In this document: piece after piece, positions 8,780-17,530 of the stretch | How positions within the stretch are numbered: the first letter of the stretch is position 1 | How the letters are laid out: each line of letters begins with the position of its first letter | NCBI RefSeq assembly: GCF_001299635.1 | Contig: NZ_JRHN01000025.1 | Location: forward strand, 1 to 64,000 | From: Clostridioides difficile | GTDB taxonomy: Bacteria > Bacillota > Clostridia > Peptostreptococcales > Peptostreptococcaceae | Direction: 5' to 3' | Length of the DNA: 64,000 nt | The notes under the pieces: generated by a model | What the model saw: the letters and a program-made list of their open reading frames with translations, nothing else | What the model was told of the DNA's origin: nothing | Database searches by the model: none | Made by a program: the position numbers and the translations under genes

Positions 8780-10765
8780 ATGTCAATGACTTATATGGAC
8801 CCTAGGGTTTTTTTAATTTTAGAAATGGTGTTAAAAGAAGACACAAACACTCTAGAACAGTTTTCAAGTGTTCTAGGTGTCAGTACTAGGACTATCAGAA
8901 ATTATATAAACCAGATTAATCGAGAATTAGAAGATGGTATTGCTAAAATAGTTAAGAATGAAAAAGGTACATATAGTATAAGAATTGAAGATGAAAGTAA
9001 ATTAATTGAAATTGTAAATTTCAATAGAGGAAAGGCATCAAATTTTATAAATTTAAATTCACCTGATGAAAGGGTAAATTATGTTCTTGATATTTTAACT
9101 ATGACTAGCAATCCAATTACTATAGATGATTTGGCTGAAGAGATATGTATAGGAAGAACAACGTTAATAAAAGATTTAAAAAAGGCAGATAAGATTTTAG
9201 CAGATTACGACTTGGAGTTAAAAAGAAAACCAAATATAGGTATGATTTTAGTTGGCGAAGAAATGGATATAAGGTTATTAGTCCTTGATAGGTTATATGA
9301 AAATTATATTGATATACTGGAAAACGTTAATCACATAAGAGTTATTAAAAAGGGTGATATTGAATGTCTTAGAGACGAATTAAATAAGTTATTTAATCAA
9401 GAAGAACTCTATATAACAGAGCAGGTCTTAATGGATGTTGAAAGATATATAATAATATCTGTTTTAAGAAATCTAAATGGATATAAATTTGAAAAGATAG
9501 ATAAGAGATTTGAAGTCATAAGATGTTCAGATGAATATATTTTAGGATTAAAACTTAAATCTTTATTGGAAAAGATATTTAATATAGTTTTAAATGAAAA
9601 AGAAACCATATTTTTGACAATGCCATTAATAGGCAGAAAAGCTCCTAGTACAAAGTTAGCACTTAGTAGCATAAAGATAAATGATAGTGTAAAAGAAGTT
9701 GTAGATGAAGTAACTAGTTTTCTATTGGAGACATCTGGGATTGATTTTAAAGAAGATAAGAAGCTCATAGAAAACCTAGAATATCATTTGTATTTTGCAC
9801 TTAATAGAATGAGGTTTAACATAAGGGTAAAAAATCCATTATTGCAAGAAATAAAGGAGAGATATACATTTCCATACAGTGTAGCAAAGATAGCTGCAAT
9901 GATAATTGAAGAAAAGTTTGACCTAAAGATATGTGAACACGAAATAGGATATATAGCATTACATTTTGGAAGTTATTTCGAAAAAAGTTCAAGAAAGATT
10001 CTAAATGTAAACAGAGTGGCAGTTGTTTGTGGGACTGGTCTTGGGACTGCACAACTCATCAGGATAAAAATAGGAAAAATTCTTGGAGAAAGTGTTGAAG
10101 TAAATACTTTTTCTGATATAGAAGCCAAGGCTAATTTGGAGTTATTAAAGTACTATGACCTAGTGTTTACAACAGTAGACTTTAAGACAGACTTAGATGT
10201 TCCAATATTTAGAGTAAATGCCTTATTTAATGAAGAAAGTATAAAAAAAGAAATAGAAAATGCCATACTATTGAAAAATAGTATAAATCTTAAATCTATA
10301 AAGCATATTGAAAAGAATATTCCTTTTATAGGTAAACTAGTTGAGGAAGATAAGTTTTTTATACTGAATAATGACACATTCATGGAAAATTTAGAAGAAA
10401 TGTTAGTAAAGCTAGTACATAAAGGAATTATTGATTTGGAGTTTAAGGAAAATGTATTAAAAAGGGAACAGAAATCTTCTACAGCACTAGATAATTACAT
10501 AGCATTACCCCATTCAGTTAGCTCTAAAGGAGAAAATCTTTATCTGGCATTTGGTATATTAGAAAATCCAGTAATTTGGGATACAAAAGAAATTAGAATA
10601 ATAATATTAATGATAATTCCAGATAAGAATGTAGAAAGTACAGATTTGATAATAAAAAGCTATGAAGAGGTACTTGAAATAGGAAGAGATAAAAAAATGG
10701 TAGAAGCACTTGCTAAAGTAAAATCATTTGATGAATTTTATAAAATAATTACCAAGAGGAGGTAA
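8780..10765 (+). CDS. PRD-containing PTS transcriptional regulator (MtlR/BglG-type) of the sorbitol operon
   Basis: This 661-residue regulator has N-terminal winged-helix DNA-binding segments (about 10-170). These are followed by two PRD domains (about 190-405), an EIIB-like domain with VCGTGLGTAQL (about 410-500) and a C-terminal EIIA type-2 domain with the ALPHS histidine motif (about 515-660). This architecture belongs to MtlR/LicR-type transcriptional activators, controlled by phosphorylation from HPr and the cognate PTS, rather than short RNA-binding antiterminators. It lacks an AAA+ sigma-54 domain, so it is not LevR-like. It is the first gene of the operon and ends 4 bases before gutM, so the operon is probably positively autoregulated by sorbitol uptake. 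Confidence 0.9.
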   Translation: MSMTYMDPRVFLILEMVLKEDTNTLEQFSSVLGVSTRTIRNYINQINRELEDGIAKIVKNEKGTYSIRIEDESKLIEIVNFNRGKASNFINLNSPDERVNYVLDILTMTSNPITIDDLAEEICIGRTTLIKDLKKADKILADYDLELKRKPNIGMILVGEEMDIRLLVLDRLYENYIDILENVNHIRVIKKGDIECLRDELNKLFNQEELYITEQVLMDVERYIIISVLRNLNGYKFEKIDKRFEVIRCSDEYILGLKLKSLLEKIFNIVLNEKETIFLTMPLIGRKAPSTKLALSSIKINDSVKEVVDEVTSFLLETSGIDFKEDKKLIENLEYHLYFALNRMRFNIRVKNPLLQEIKERYTFPYSVAKIAAMIIEEKFDLKICEHEIGYIALHFGSYFEKSSRKILNVNRVAVVCGTGLGTAQLIRIKIGKILGESVEVNTFSDIEAKANLELLKYYDLVFTTVDFKTDLDVPIFRVNALFNEESIKKEIENAILLKNSINLKSIKHIEKNIPFIGKLVEEDKFFILNNDTFMENLEEMLVKLVHKGIIDLEFKENVLKREQKSSTALDNYIALPHSVSSKGENLYLAFGILENPVIWDTKEIRIIILMIIPDKNVESTDLIIKSYEEVLEIGRDKKMVEALAKVKSFDEFYKIITKRR

Positions 10766-10769
10766 TAAT

Positions 10770-11204
10770 ATGGACCCAGTAATTTTTATTATAGTATCAC
10801 TTATTGCAGTTTATTTATTAAATATTTTTCTTGGATACTTACAACTTAAAGATTTTAATAAAAATTATATTGAATTAAAAAGAAAAGGTAGAGTTGCAAT
10901 AGGCAGAAAAAAAGGAAGAATATCATCAGGTACAATTGTGCTAATACTCATAGATGAGGATGGTGCAATTGTTGAAACTAGGAAAATGCAAGGTGTTACA
11001 GTATTAGCAAGAGTAAAAGTGTTTGAAGGGCTAGTAGGAAAAGACTTAGGGGACATAACAAAATCAGATTTAGCTGAGTATAATAAACTACTAAAAAAAG
11101 CAATACTAGATGCAGTCAAACAGTACATAACATTTGAAAAAAATAGATGTGAGAGTACAAATAGTACTAGTACTGATGAAGAATGCAATGCAGAAGTAGT
11201 TTAA
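10770..11204 (+). CDS. srlM: Glucitol operon activator protein GutM
   Basis: This 144-residue protein matches the GutM/SrlM family. It has one N-terminal membrane segment (about residues 3-24, starting DPVIFIIVSLIAVYLL), then a basic stretch and a compact domain with GTIVLILIDEDGAI. In E. coli, GutM acts as an accessory activator of the glucitol operon, but its mechanism is not well defined. It lies between the PRD regulator and the sorbitol EIIC gene, with a GGAGG ribosome site. The hydrophilic tail is rich in Ser and Thr. Confidence 0.85.
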   Translation: MDPVIFIIVSLIAVYLLNIFLGYLQLKDFNKNYIELKRKGRVAIGRKKGRISSGTIVLILIDEDGAIVETRKMQGVTVLARVKVFEGLVGKDLGDITKSDLAEYNKLLKKAILDAVKQYITFEKNRCESTNSTSTDEECNAEVV

Positions 11205-11232
11205 AAATATATATTTATAAGGAGGAGTTAAT

Positions 11233-11793
11233 ATGACGCAATTTTTTCAAGTATTAGCAAGTGGTGCAGACAGTTTTATGAATTTATTTAGGGCAGGAGG
11301 TCAACAATTTGTAGGGTTTGTAACAGATATAGTTCCACTTTTAGTAGCTTTATTGGTTACAATGAATGCAATTATCAATTTTATAGGTACAGATAGAGTC
11401 GAGAGGCTTGCAAAAAAATGTTCTGCAAATATATTTACTAGATATTTAATATTACCAGTACTTGGTACATTCGTATTTGCAAATCCAATGACATTATCAC
11501 TTGGAAGATTTTTGCCAGAAAAATTTAAACCTAGTTATTTTGCAGCAGCAAGTTTTTCATGCCATACAATGAATGGATTATTTCCACACATTAATCCAGG
11601 AGAGCTATTTATATATCTAGGAATTGCAAATGGTATAACAACTTTAGGATTTTCAACAGCAGATTTAGCAGTTAGATATTTACTAGTTGGTATAATTGCA
11701 AACTTTATTAAAGGTGTGGTTACTGACTATACGACAAAATTTGTAGAGAAGCAACAAGGAATATCATTAAATTCAGATATAAATATTGGATAA
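11233..11793 (+). CDS. srlA: PTS sorbitol transporter subunit EIIC (SrlA/GutA)
   Basis: This 186-residue membrane protein forms one of two EIIC parts of the sorbitol permease. It imports sorbitol and passes it to EIIB for phosphorylation. Several hydrophobic segments flank conserved stretches such as [14 protein letters not shown] and [18 protein letters not shown]. Its length agrees with SrlA of enteric bacteria (about 187 residues). It is preceded by GGAGGAG. A 257-base non-coding gap follows before the EIIB gene, unusual within such a compact operon. Confidence 0.93.
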   Translation: MTQFFQVLASGADSFMNLFRAGGQQFVGFVTDIVPLLVALLVTMNAIINFIGTDRVERLAKKCSANIFTRYLILPVLGTFVFANPMTLSLGRFLPEKFKPSYFAAASFSCHTMNGLFPHINPGELFIYLGIANGITTLGFSTADLAVRYLLVGIIANFIKGVVTDYTTKFVEKQQGISLNSDINIG

Positions 11794-11888
11794 TTATTTT
11801 AAGATATAATTAAATTTATTCTAAGTGGAAGTAAATTGTTCTATATAATAAGTAGATTGTTTTGAATAGTAATTAAATAAATTAATAT

Positions 11889-11930
11889 AAGAAAGTTACA
11901 TATAAGATAGCAGAAAGTTAACATTAGATG
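11889..11930. repeat. Imperfect direct repeat in the srl operon gap
   Basis: Two copies of AGAAAGTTA followed by similar bases (CATATAAGAT at 11889-11908, ACATTAGATG at 11911-11930) lie in the gap between srlA and the EIIB gene. The rest of the gap is purine-rich and non-coding. Function is unknown. Confidence 0.35.
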
Positions 11931-12050
11931 TAAGAAAATAAATAATAGTATTAAAGGACTTAAAATAAGATAACTAAGAAAGAAATGGATAGAATTAGGA
12001 TTAAGAGAATAACTTAAATAAAAAATAGTGTATATAGGAGGAGAATTTGT

Positions 12051-12419
12051 ATGTCATTTAATAAAGTTAAAATAGTAAAAGGTTCTGGAGGATGGGGAGG
12101 ACCATTGATAATAGAGCCAACAGAAAAGAAAAATAAGGTAGTATATGTAACTGGAGGAGCAAAACCAGAAACTGCAGTAAGAATAGCTGAACTTACAGGT
12201 TGTGAATTAATAGATGGATTTTCGCAAGGAGTTAAAGATGATGAAATAGCATGTGTAATAATAAATTGTGGTGGTACATTAAGATGTGGTATATATCCTC
12301 AAAAGAAAATACCAACTATAAATATAATGAAGACAGGTAAAAGTGGACCATTAGCAATGTTTATAAAAGAAGATATATATGTTTCAGGGGTAAAACCAAA
12401 CAATGTAGAGCAATTATAA
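12051..12419 (+). CDS. srlE: PTS sorbitol subunit EIIB (N-terminal half of SrlE as a separate protein)
   Basis: This 122-residue soluble protein corresponds to the EIIB half of enteric SrlE. It starts with the VKIVKGSGGWGGPL motif and carries the phospho-cysteine segment INCGGTLRCGIYP, with cysteines at 73 and 79. It accepts phosphate from EIIA and transfers it to sorbitol at EIIC, giving sorbitol 6-phosphate. In E. coli, EIIB and the second EIIC part form one polypeptide of about 319 residues. Here EIIB ends with its own stop, and the EIIC part starts 24 bases later with a separate ribosome site. A GGAGGAG ribosome site precedes the start. Confidence 0.9.
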   Translation: MSFNKVKIVKGSGGWGGPLIIEPTEKKNKVVYVTGGAKPETAVRIAELTGCELIDGFSQGVKDDEIACVIINCGGTLRCGIYPQKKIPTINIMKTGKSGPLAMFIKEDIYVSGVKPNNVEQL

Positions 12420-12443
12420 TTGTGGATGTAGGAGGAAAAAAAT

Positions 12444-13010
12444 ATGGCTTATGATACTAAAAAGAAGATAAGTGAACAGAGTCAAGGAATTGTCGCAAAA
12501 ATAGGTATAGCACTAGGTAATGTGACAAGTACTCTTTTTCAAGCTGGTAGAGATACTATAGATACATTAATACACACTATATTGCCTTTTATGGCTTTCG
12601 TTGCAGTCCTAATAGGTATAATAAATCAATCAGGTGTAGGAAATTGGGTAGCCAACTTACTTACTCCATTAATAGGAAATGTTGGAGGGCTGGTTGTTTT
12701 ATCAATAATATGTTCATTTCCATTGTTGTCTCCATTTCTTGGACCAGGAGCCGTTATAGCTCAGATAGTAGGGGTATTAGTTGGGACAGAAATAGGAAAA
12801 GGAAATATTCCACCAAGTTTAGCATTGCCAGCGTTGTTTGCAATAAATTCACAAGCAGCATGTGACTTTATACCAGTAGGGCTTGGTCTTGCAGAAGCTG
12901 AACCTGATACAGTTCAAGTAGGAGTCCCATCAGTTTTATATTCTAGATTTTTAACAGGTGCACCAACTGTTCTACTAGCATGGTTAGCAAGCTTTGGATT
13001 ATATAAATAA
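12444..13010 (+). CDS. srlE: PTS sorbitol subunit EIIC (C-terminal half of SrlE as a separate protein)
   Basis: This 188-residue membrane protein matches the C-terminal part of SrlE. It has a long hydrophobic stretch, the conserved [16 protein letters not shown], and a loop with [20 protein letters not shown]. Together with SrlA it should form the sorbitol channel. Its GGAGG ribosome site and ATG just after the EIIB stop show it is translated independently. This is a natural domain split rather than a frameshift, since both parts have good starts and intact domain ends. Confidence 0.9.
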   Translation: MAYDTKKKISEQSQGIVAKIGIALGNVTSTLFQAGRDTIDTLIHTILPFMAFVAVLIGIINQSGVGNWVANLLTPLIGNVGGLVVLSIICSFPLLSPFLGPGAVIAQIVGVLVGTEIGKGNIPPSLALPALFAINSQAACDFIPVGLGLAEAEPDTVQVGVPSVLYSRFLTGAPTVLLAWLASFGLYK

Positions 13011-13050
13011 AAGAATACTTTATAAATAATTAGAGAAAGGTTCAGTTGAT

Positions 13051-13416
13051 ATGGAATTAATATACAGTACCCAAATAAATAAAATAGGAGATAATGCAAA
13101 TGAATTTTTAGAACATAACATGTTTGTAACTTTCAAAGATAATGCTCCTCAAGAATTAGAAAATTACTGTTATATACATTCTGAAAATAATTTAGTAAAA
13201 GAAATACTTACGAATGATGTGTTATCAATAAATAATGTTGATTATAAAATTACTTCTGTTGGTGAGTTAGTAAATCAAAATCTTTCAGAATTAGGTCATA
13301 TAACATTTAAGTTTACAGGTGAAAAAGATGGAGCAATTGGAGGGACCTTATATCTTGAAAAAAAAGAAATAGCACCTATTGGCGTAGGTACTATACTAAA
13401 AATAATTAGAAAATAA
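13051..13416 (+). CDS. srlB: PTS sorbitol subunit EIIA (SrlB/GutB)
   Basis: This 121-residue cytosolic phosphocarrier moves phosphate from HPr to EIIB of the sorbitol PTS. The conserved H43 in YCYIHSENN aligns with the known phosphorylated histidine of SrlB. The GHITFKF and LYLEKKEIAPI segments near the C-terminus are typical of the glucitol EIIA family. It sits directly after the EIIC gene with an AGAAAGG ribosome site, and precedes the dehydrogenase. Confidence 0.93.
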   Translation: MELIYSTQINKIGDNANEFLEHNMFVTFKDNAPQELENYCYIHSENNLVKEILTNDVLSINNVDYKITSVGELVNQNLSELGHITFKFTGEKDGAIGGTLYLEKKEIAPIGVGTILKIIRK

Positions 13417-13516
13417 AATTTAAAACTAATCTAATCATATTATAAGTAAATTATAGATAAAAGTCAATTTAACTAATCAAGTTAGCTTCTAATGTGATAT
13501 AAAAGGGGAAATGAAA

Positions 13517-14290
13517 ATGAGAAAAGTAGCTTTAGTAGTTGGAGGAGGAAGAAGTTTAGGTGAATTTTTATCTAAACATCTAGCTAAAGTAGGTTATGAT
13601 GTTGCTATTGCGGACTTAAATGAAGATAATGCAAAAAAAGTAGCTGAAGAAATAGAAAAAGAGTTTGATTGTAAATCCATAGGATATGGCTGTAATGCCA
13701 CTGATGAAGAACAGGTTATAAGTACTGTTGAAAAGATTGAAAGTGATTTTGATAGGATTGATTTATTGGTATACAATGCAGGAGTGGCTGTAAGTAAAAA
13801 AATAACTGATTTTGGATATAGAGATTTTAAATTTATTGTAGATGTAAATTTAAATGGGTATTTTCTATTTGCAAGAGAAGTATCTAAGGTCATGATATCA
13901 AAAGGCATTGAAGGTAGAATAATACAGATAAATTCAAAATCAGGTAGAGTAGGTAGCAAGCATAATTCAGGATATTCAGCAGGTAAATTTGCTGGAGTGG
14001 GTCTTACTCAAAGTTTGGCATTAGATTTAGCAGAGCATAAGATAACTGTAAATGCGTTGATGCTTGGAAATTTACTTGATTCTGACATGTTTGAAAGTTT
14101 AATTCCTCAATATGCAGTAAAATTGGGGATACCTGAATCAGAAGTTAAGCAAGTTTATATAGATAAAGTACCTCTAAAAAGAGGTTGTAGATTTATAGAT
14201 GTTGCAAATATGCTTACATTTTACGCTTCTAAGGAAGCTGAATATTGTACAGGTCAATCTATAAATATTACTGGTGGACAAGTTATGTAA
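13517..14290 (+). CDS. srlD: Sorbitol-6-phosphate 2-dehydrogenase
   Basis: This classical short-chain dehydrogenase of 257 residues oxidises sorbitol 6-phosphate to fructose 6-phosphate with NAD+. The nucleotide-binding loop is GGGRSLG (9-15). The active site has S140/S142 and Y153-x3-K157. The ATG at 13517 is preferred because AGGGG ends 8 bases before it, whereas the ATG at 13511 lies only 2 bases from the ribosome site. The resulting N-terminus MRKVALVVGGG matches SrlD proteins. It completes the operon and feeds glycolysis. Confidence 0.94.
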   Translation: MRKVALVVGGGRSLGEFLSKHLAKVGYDVAIADLNEDNAKKVAEEIEKEFDCKSIGYGCNATDEEQVISTVEKIESDFDRIDLLVYNAGVAVSKKITDFGYRDFKFIVDVNLNGYFLFAREVSKVMISKGIEGRIIQINSKSGRVGSKHNSGYSAGKFAGVGLTQSLALDLAEHKITVNALMLGNLLDSDMFESLIPQYAVKLGIPESEVKQVYIDKVPLKRGCRFIDVANMLTFYASKEAEYCTGQSINITGGQVM

Positions 14291-14298
14291 AATTTTTA

Positions 14299-14346
14299 TA
14301 ACCTTTCAATTTATGTATATCAGAGATATATCAATTGAAAGGTTAT
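14299..14346 (+). terminator. Terminator of the sorbitol operon
   Basis: ATAACCTTTCAATT (14299-14312) is a perfect complement of AATTGAAAGGTTAT (14333-14346), followed by TTTT. It closes the srl operon 8 bases after the srlD stop. Confidence 0.88.
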
Positions 14347-14556
14347 TTTTATGATTAATAACTATAGTATTCAAGCGAAATTAGAAGTCAGTCAGTTTTT
14401 AGAAGTGAATTTTTCAATAATATTATATTTATGAAGTATTTTTAAATTTAATTTGATAAAATATATTTATGTTTTATATAAAGTAGTTTTGAGTATATAA
14501 AATTTAATAAATTACAGGAAATATGATAGCTATTAATAAGGAAAGAAGGATACTTT

Positions 14557-16644
14557 ATGGATACAATAAAAAAATTAAGTCATGGTTGTACACTAGATTG
14601 CCATGATTGTTGCAAATTTAATGTTTATATTAAAGGAAATAACATAATAAAAATTGAAGGAGATAAAAACCATCCTTACACAAAAGGATTTATATGTAAA
14701 AAAGGATTGGCTCATTTAGATAGACTAAATCATAAAGAGAGGATAGAGATTCCAATGCTTAAAGTTGATGGAGTATGGAAGAAAATCTCTTTTGATGAAG
14801 CTATAGAGATAATGGCAGAAAAGCTTATAGACTATAAAGAAAAGTACACATCAAAGTCTGTTATGCATTATGACCAATATGGAAGTGGGTCTGTATTAAA
14901 ATACATAGGAGATATATTTTTTAACTTTTATGGAGGAGTTAGTAGGCACAAGGGTGGTCCATGTTGGAGTGCAGGAATGCATGCTCAAAAGTATGATTTT
15001 GGAGAAGCTAAAAGTAATGCCATAGAAGACATGTTAAATAGTAAAAGCATATTTGTATGGGGAAAAAATCCAGCATATACTACAATTCATACTATGCAAA
15101 TAATTAAAAAGGCTAAAGATAAAGGAATACAGATAGTAGTAATTGACCCCATATATACAAAAACAGCTAAAATAGCAGATAAATACATAAAAGTAAATCC
15201 TGGAACAGATGGAGCTTTAGCTATAGCTATGGCAAAAGTTATAGTAGAAGATAAATTATATGATGAAGAATATATAAATTCATATGTTATTGGTTTTGAG
15301 GAGTACAAAGAATATTTGCATTCATTGGAATTAAGTTTTTTAATTAATGAATGTGGAGTTAAAGAGAAGGATATAAGAGAACTAGTTGATTTATATACCA
15401 ACAAATATTCAACTATAAATCTTGGGTATGGACTTCAGAAATATAAAAATGGAGGAAATACAATAAGAGCCATAGATGCTTTAGGAGCTATAACAGGTCA
15501 AATCGGTTTTAGTGGTGGAGGTATAAACTATGCCAATAAGGTTTATCCAAATATTCTAAACTCTGACCCTTATAATAGCCAGTCATATGGAGAAGATAGG
15601 GAGTTTTATGTAAGTAATATTAGTGAATTTATAGAGAAATCTTTAAAAGATACATTAAATGAGTCTGATGATAAAGATAGTAAAGCAAATCTTGTATCAA
15701 GTGAATTAAATAACTTATCAAATAAATCAATAAAAACTAATGTTCCAATAAAGATGGCTGTTATAACCAAAAGTAATCTGATGAATCAATTGCCAGATTT
15801 AGTAAAGCTAGAGAAAGTGTTTTCAAAGATTGAATTTAAAGTGTGTTTTGATATGTTTATGACTGATACAGCCACGCTATGCGACTTGTTTATACCTTGT
15901 ACAAATACACTAGAAAGTGAAGATATAATCTATAGTTCAATGACTAATCCATATATAACTTATAATGAAATAGCAGTAAAACCAAAACATAAATTGATGG
16001 ATGAATACTATTTCTTTATGGAGTTAGCTAAAAAGATGGGGATTAAAGATTATCCATTTGTTAGAAAGAGCGAATATCTAGAGAAAGTAATTGAACCACT
16101 TAGAAAATTTGATAAAAATCTAAATATAGAAAAACTTAAAAATAGCTACTTCACTATACATAATCCTGTTGCTTGGGAAGATAAGAAATTTGAGACTCCA
16201 TCTGGAAGGTATGAGCTTTATTCAGAACGAATAAAAAGCTTAGGAATAAGCCCAATACCTGTGTATATGAATCATAAATCTAAAAATATAAAAGAGAAAA
16301 ATGAAAATACTTATTTTAGATTATTGACTAATCATCATGCAGATACTTTGTTTAGTCAACACTTTATGGATAAGACTTCTATATCACAAGCATATATAAA
16401 TAAATGCATGGCTAAACAATTAGGCATTAAGGATAAAGACATTGTGACTTTAAACTCAAAAAAAGCAAAAATAGATGTACAAATAAATATAGACGATGGA
16501 GTGGGTGATTATATAGTAAAAATGTATGTTGGTTGGTGGAAGAAACATGGGAATCCAAACAGTTTGACAGACTCTGGCATATCAGACTTTGGCGGTCAGG
16601 TAACATACAATGAAAGTATGGTAGAAATAATACGACAAAACTAG
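14557..16644 (+). CDS. Molybdopterin-dependent oxidoreductase, DMSO reductase superfamily
   Basis: This is an apparently intact 695-residue Mo/W-bis-pterin enzyme. The N-terminal [4Fe-4S] ligands are C11-x3-C15-x3-C19-x27-C47. The Molybdopterin domain follows (VWGKNPAYT, VVIDPIYTKTAKIADKYIKVNPGTDGAL is typical, in two pieces), and a molydop-binding beta-barrel lies at about 580-690. The segment GGPCWSAG (near 133-140) may supply the metal-ligand cysteine. There is no Tat or Sec signal, so a cytosolic location is likely. No electron-transfer subunit, chaperone or cofactor gene is adjacent, and a long gap separates it from the srl operon. The substrate cannot be read from sequence. Candidates are thiosulfate, polysulfide or an organic hydroxyl substrate. 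Confidence 0.85.
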   Translation: MDTIKKLSHGCTLDCHDCCKFNVYIKGNNIIKIEGDKNHPYTKGFICKKGLAHLDRLNHKERIEIPMLKVDGVWKKISFDEAIEIMAEKLIDYKEKYTSKSVMHYDQYGSGSVLKYIGDIFFNFYGGVSRHKGGPCWSAGMHAQKYDFGEAKSNAIEDMLNSKSIFVWGKNPAYTTIHTMQIIKKAKDKGIQIVVIDPIYTKTAKIADKYIKVNPGTDGALAIAMAKVIVEDKLYDEEYINSYVIGFEEYKEYLHSLELSFLINECGVKEKDIRELVDLYTNKYSTINLGYGLQKYKNGGNTIRAIDALGAITGQIGFSGGGINYANKVYPNILNSDPYNSQSYGEDREFYVSNISEFIEKSLKDTLNESDDKDSKANLVSSELNNLSNKSIKTNVPIKMAVITKSNLMNQLPDLVKLEKVFSKIEFKVCFDMFMTDTATLCDLFIPCTNTLESEDIIYSSMTNPYITYNEIAVKPKHKLMDEYYFFMELAKKMGIKDYPFVRKSEYLEKVIEPLRKFDKNLNIEKLKNSYFTIHNPVAWEDKKFETPSGRYELYSERIKSLGISPIPVYMNHKSKNIKEKNENTYFRLLTNHHADTLFSQHFMDKTSISQAYINKCMAKQLGIKDKDIVTLNSKKAKIDVQINIDDGVGDYIVKMYVGWWKKHGNPNSLTDSGISDFGGQVTYNESMVEIIRQN

Positions 16645-16658
16645 TTAAATTTCATTGA

Positions 16659-16683
16659 AGGAATAAAAATACAATTATAGAAT
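16659..16683 (+). promoter_or_regulatory. Sigma-H-type promoter of the spoIIA operon
   Basis: AGGAATA at 16659-16665 is followed after 13 bases by AGAAT at 16679-16683. This matches the sigma-H pattern AGGAWWT-N12-14-RGAAT apart from the last base of the -35. It lies 48 bases before the spoIIAA ATG. Sigma-H control of spoIIA is established in Bacillus and clostridia. Confidence 0.75.
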
Positions 16684-16730
16684 TGATTAAAAGTTACTAT
16701 TTTTACAAAACTATTGAAGGAGGGATTTTG

Positions 16731-17066
16731 ATGGTAAATTATTCCTTAGAACATAAGAATCTATACATAGAATTTATGTGCTCAGAACTAGACCACCATG
16801 TAGCCAATGAAATAAGGGAAGAAATAGATAACTTATTAAGTGTAAATCAAGTTAGAAATGTTGTATTTAATTTTGAAAATATTAATTTTATGGATTCTTC
16901 AGGTATAGGTGTCATCATAGGTAGATATAAAAAGATTTCTAATGAAGGGGGACGAGTTTCAGTAATTAATATAAGTTCACGAGTTAAGAAGATTTTTGAT
17001 TTATCTGGGTTAAATAAAATTATTGGCATTTATGATACGTATGAAGAAGCTCTAAGTTCTTTGTAG
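16731..17066 (+). CDS. spoIIAA: Anti-sigma F factor antagonist SpoIIAA
   Basis: This 111-residue STAS-domain protein releases sigma-F by binding the anti-sigma factor SpoIIAB when dephosphorylated. The phosphorylated serine lies in MDSSGIG; S57 aligns with the Bacillus site. I choose the ATG at 16731, eight bases after GGAGG. An in-frame TTG at 16683 lies over the -10 box and would add residues not found in the family. It is the first gene of the three-gene sigma-F operon, with spoIIAB starting 13 bases after its stop. Confidence 0.96.
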   Translation: MVNYSLEHKNLYIEFMCSELDHHVANEIREEIDNLLSVNQVRNVVFNFENINFMDSSGIGVIIGRYKKISNEGGRVSVINISSRVKKIFDLSGLNKIIGIYDTYEEALSSL

Positions 17067-17079
17067 GGAGGAGTATGTG

Positions 17080-17508
17080 ATGAATAATATTATGGAAGTT
17101 AAATTTTCGGCAATATCTGAAAATGAAAGTTTAGCAAGAGTTATAGTAGCATCCTTTGCAGCTAAATTAGACCCAACAGTAGATGAATTAGTGGATATAA
17201 AAACTGCTGTCTCTGAGGCTGTTACAAATGCTATAATACATGGATATGAAGAAGATAGTTCTAAATTTGTTTTTTTAAGATGTGAGATAGAGGGAAATAC
17301 TATAAAAATTATAGTTGAAGATGAAGGGTATGGAATAGAAAATGTGGAGAAGGCAATGGAACCACTTTATACATCAAAACCAGAACTTGATAGATCAGGA
17401 ATGGGATTCACAGTAATGAAAAGCTTTATGGACGATGTAGAGGTAAGTTCTGTAAAAGATAATGGTACTAGAATTGAAATGTCTAAAAAAATAAATGTGC
17501 CTAAATAA
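17080..17508 (+). CDS. spoIIAB: Anti-sigma F factor and serine kinase SpoIIAB
   Basis: This 142-residue GHKL-fold kinase holds sigma-F inactive and phosphorylates SpoIIAA. The ATP-binding N box is EAVTNAIIHGY, the G1 box is DEGYGI and the G2 box is DRSGMGFTVMKSF. A GTG at 17077 lies next to the chosen ATG, which has better spacing from GGGAGGAG. The compact spacing on both sides indicates cotranscription with spoIIAA and sigF, so the three proteins are made together before asymmetric division. Confidence 0.96.
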   Translation: MNNIMEVKFSAISENESLARVIVASFAAKLDPTVDELVDIKTAVSEAVTNAIIHGYEEDSSKFVFLRCEIEGNTIKIIVEDEGYGIENVEKAMEPLYTSKPELDRSGMGFTVMKSFMDDVEVSSVKDNGTRIEMSKKINVPK

Positions 17509-17530
17509 AGTCCAAAAGTGAGGTTTTATT

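Noticed and set aside
8780-10765. LevR-type sigma-54 activator or short BglG antiterminator
   Set aside because: There is no AAA+ domain and no N-terminal RNA-binding CAT domain. The layout is winged helix, PRDs, EIIB and EIIA.
12051-13010. Frameshifted srlE pseudogene
   Set aside because: Each half has its own ribosome site, start and stop, with complete domain ends, which fits a real split.
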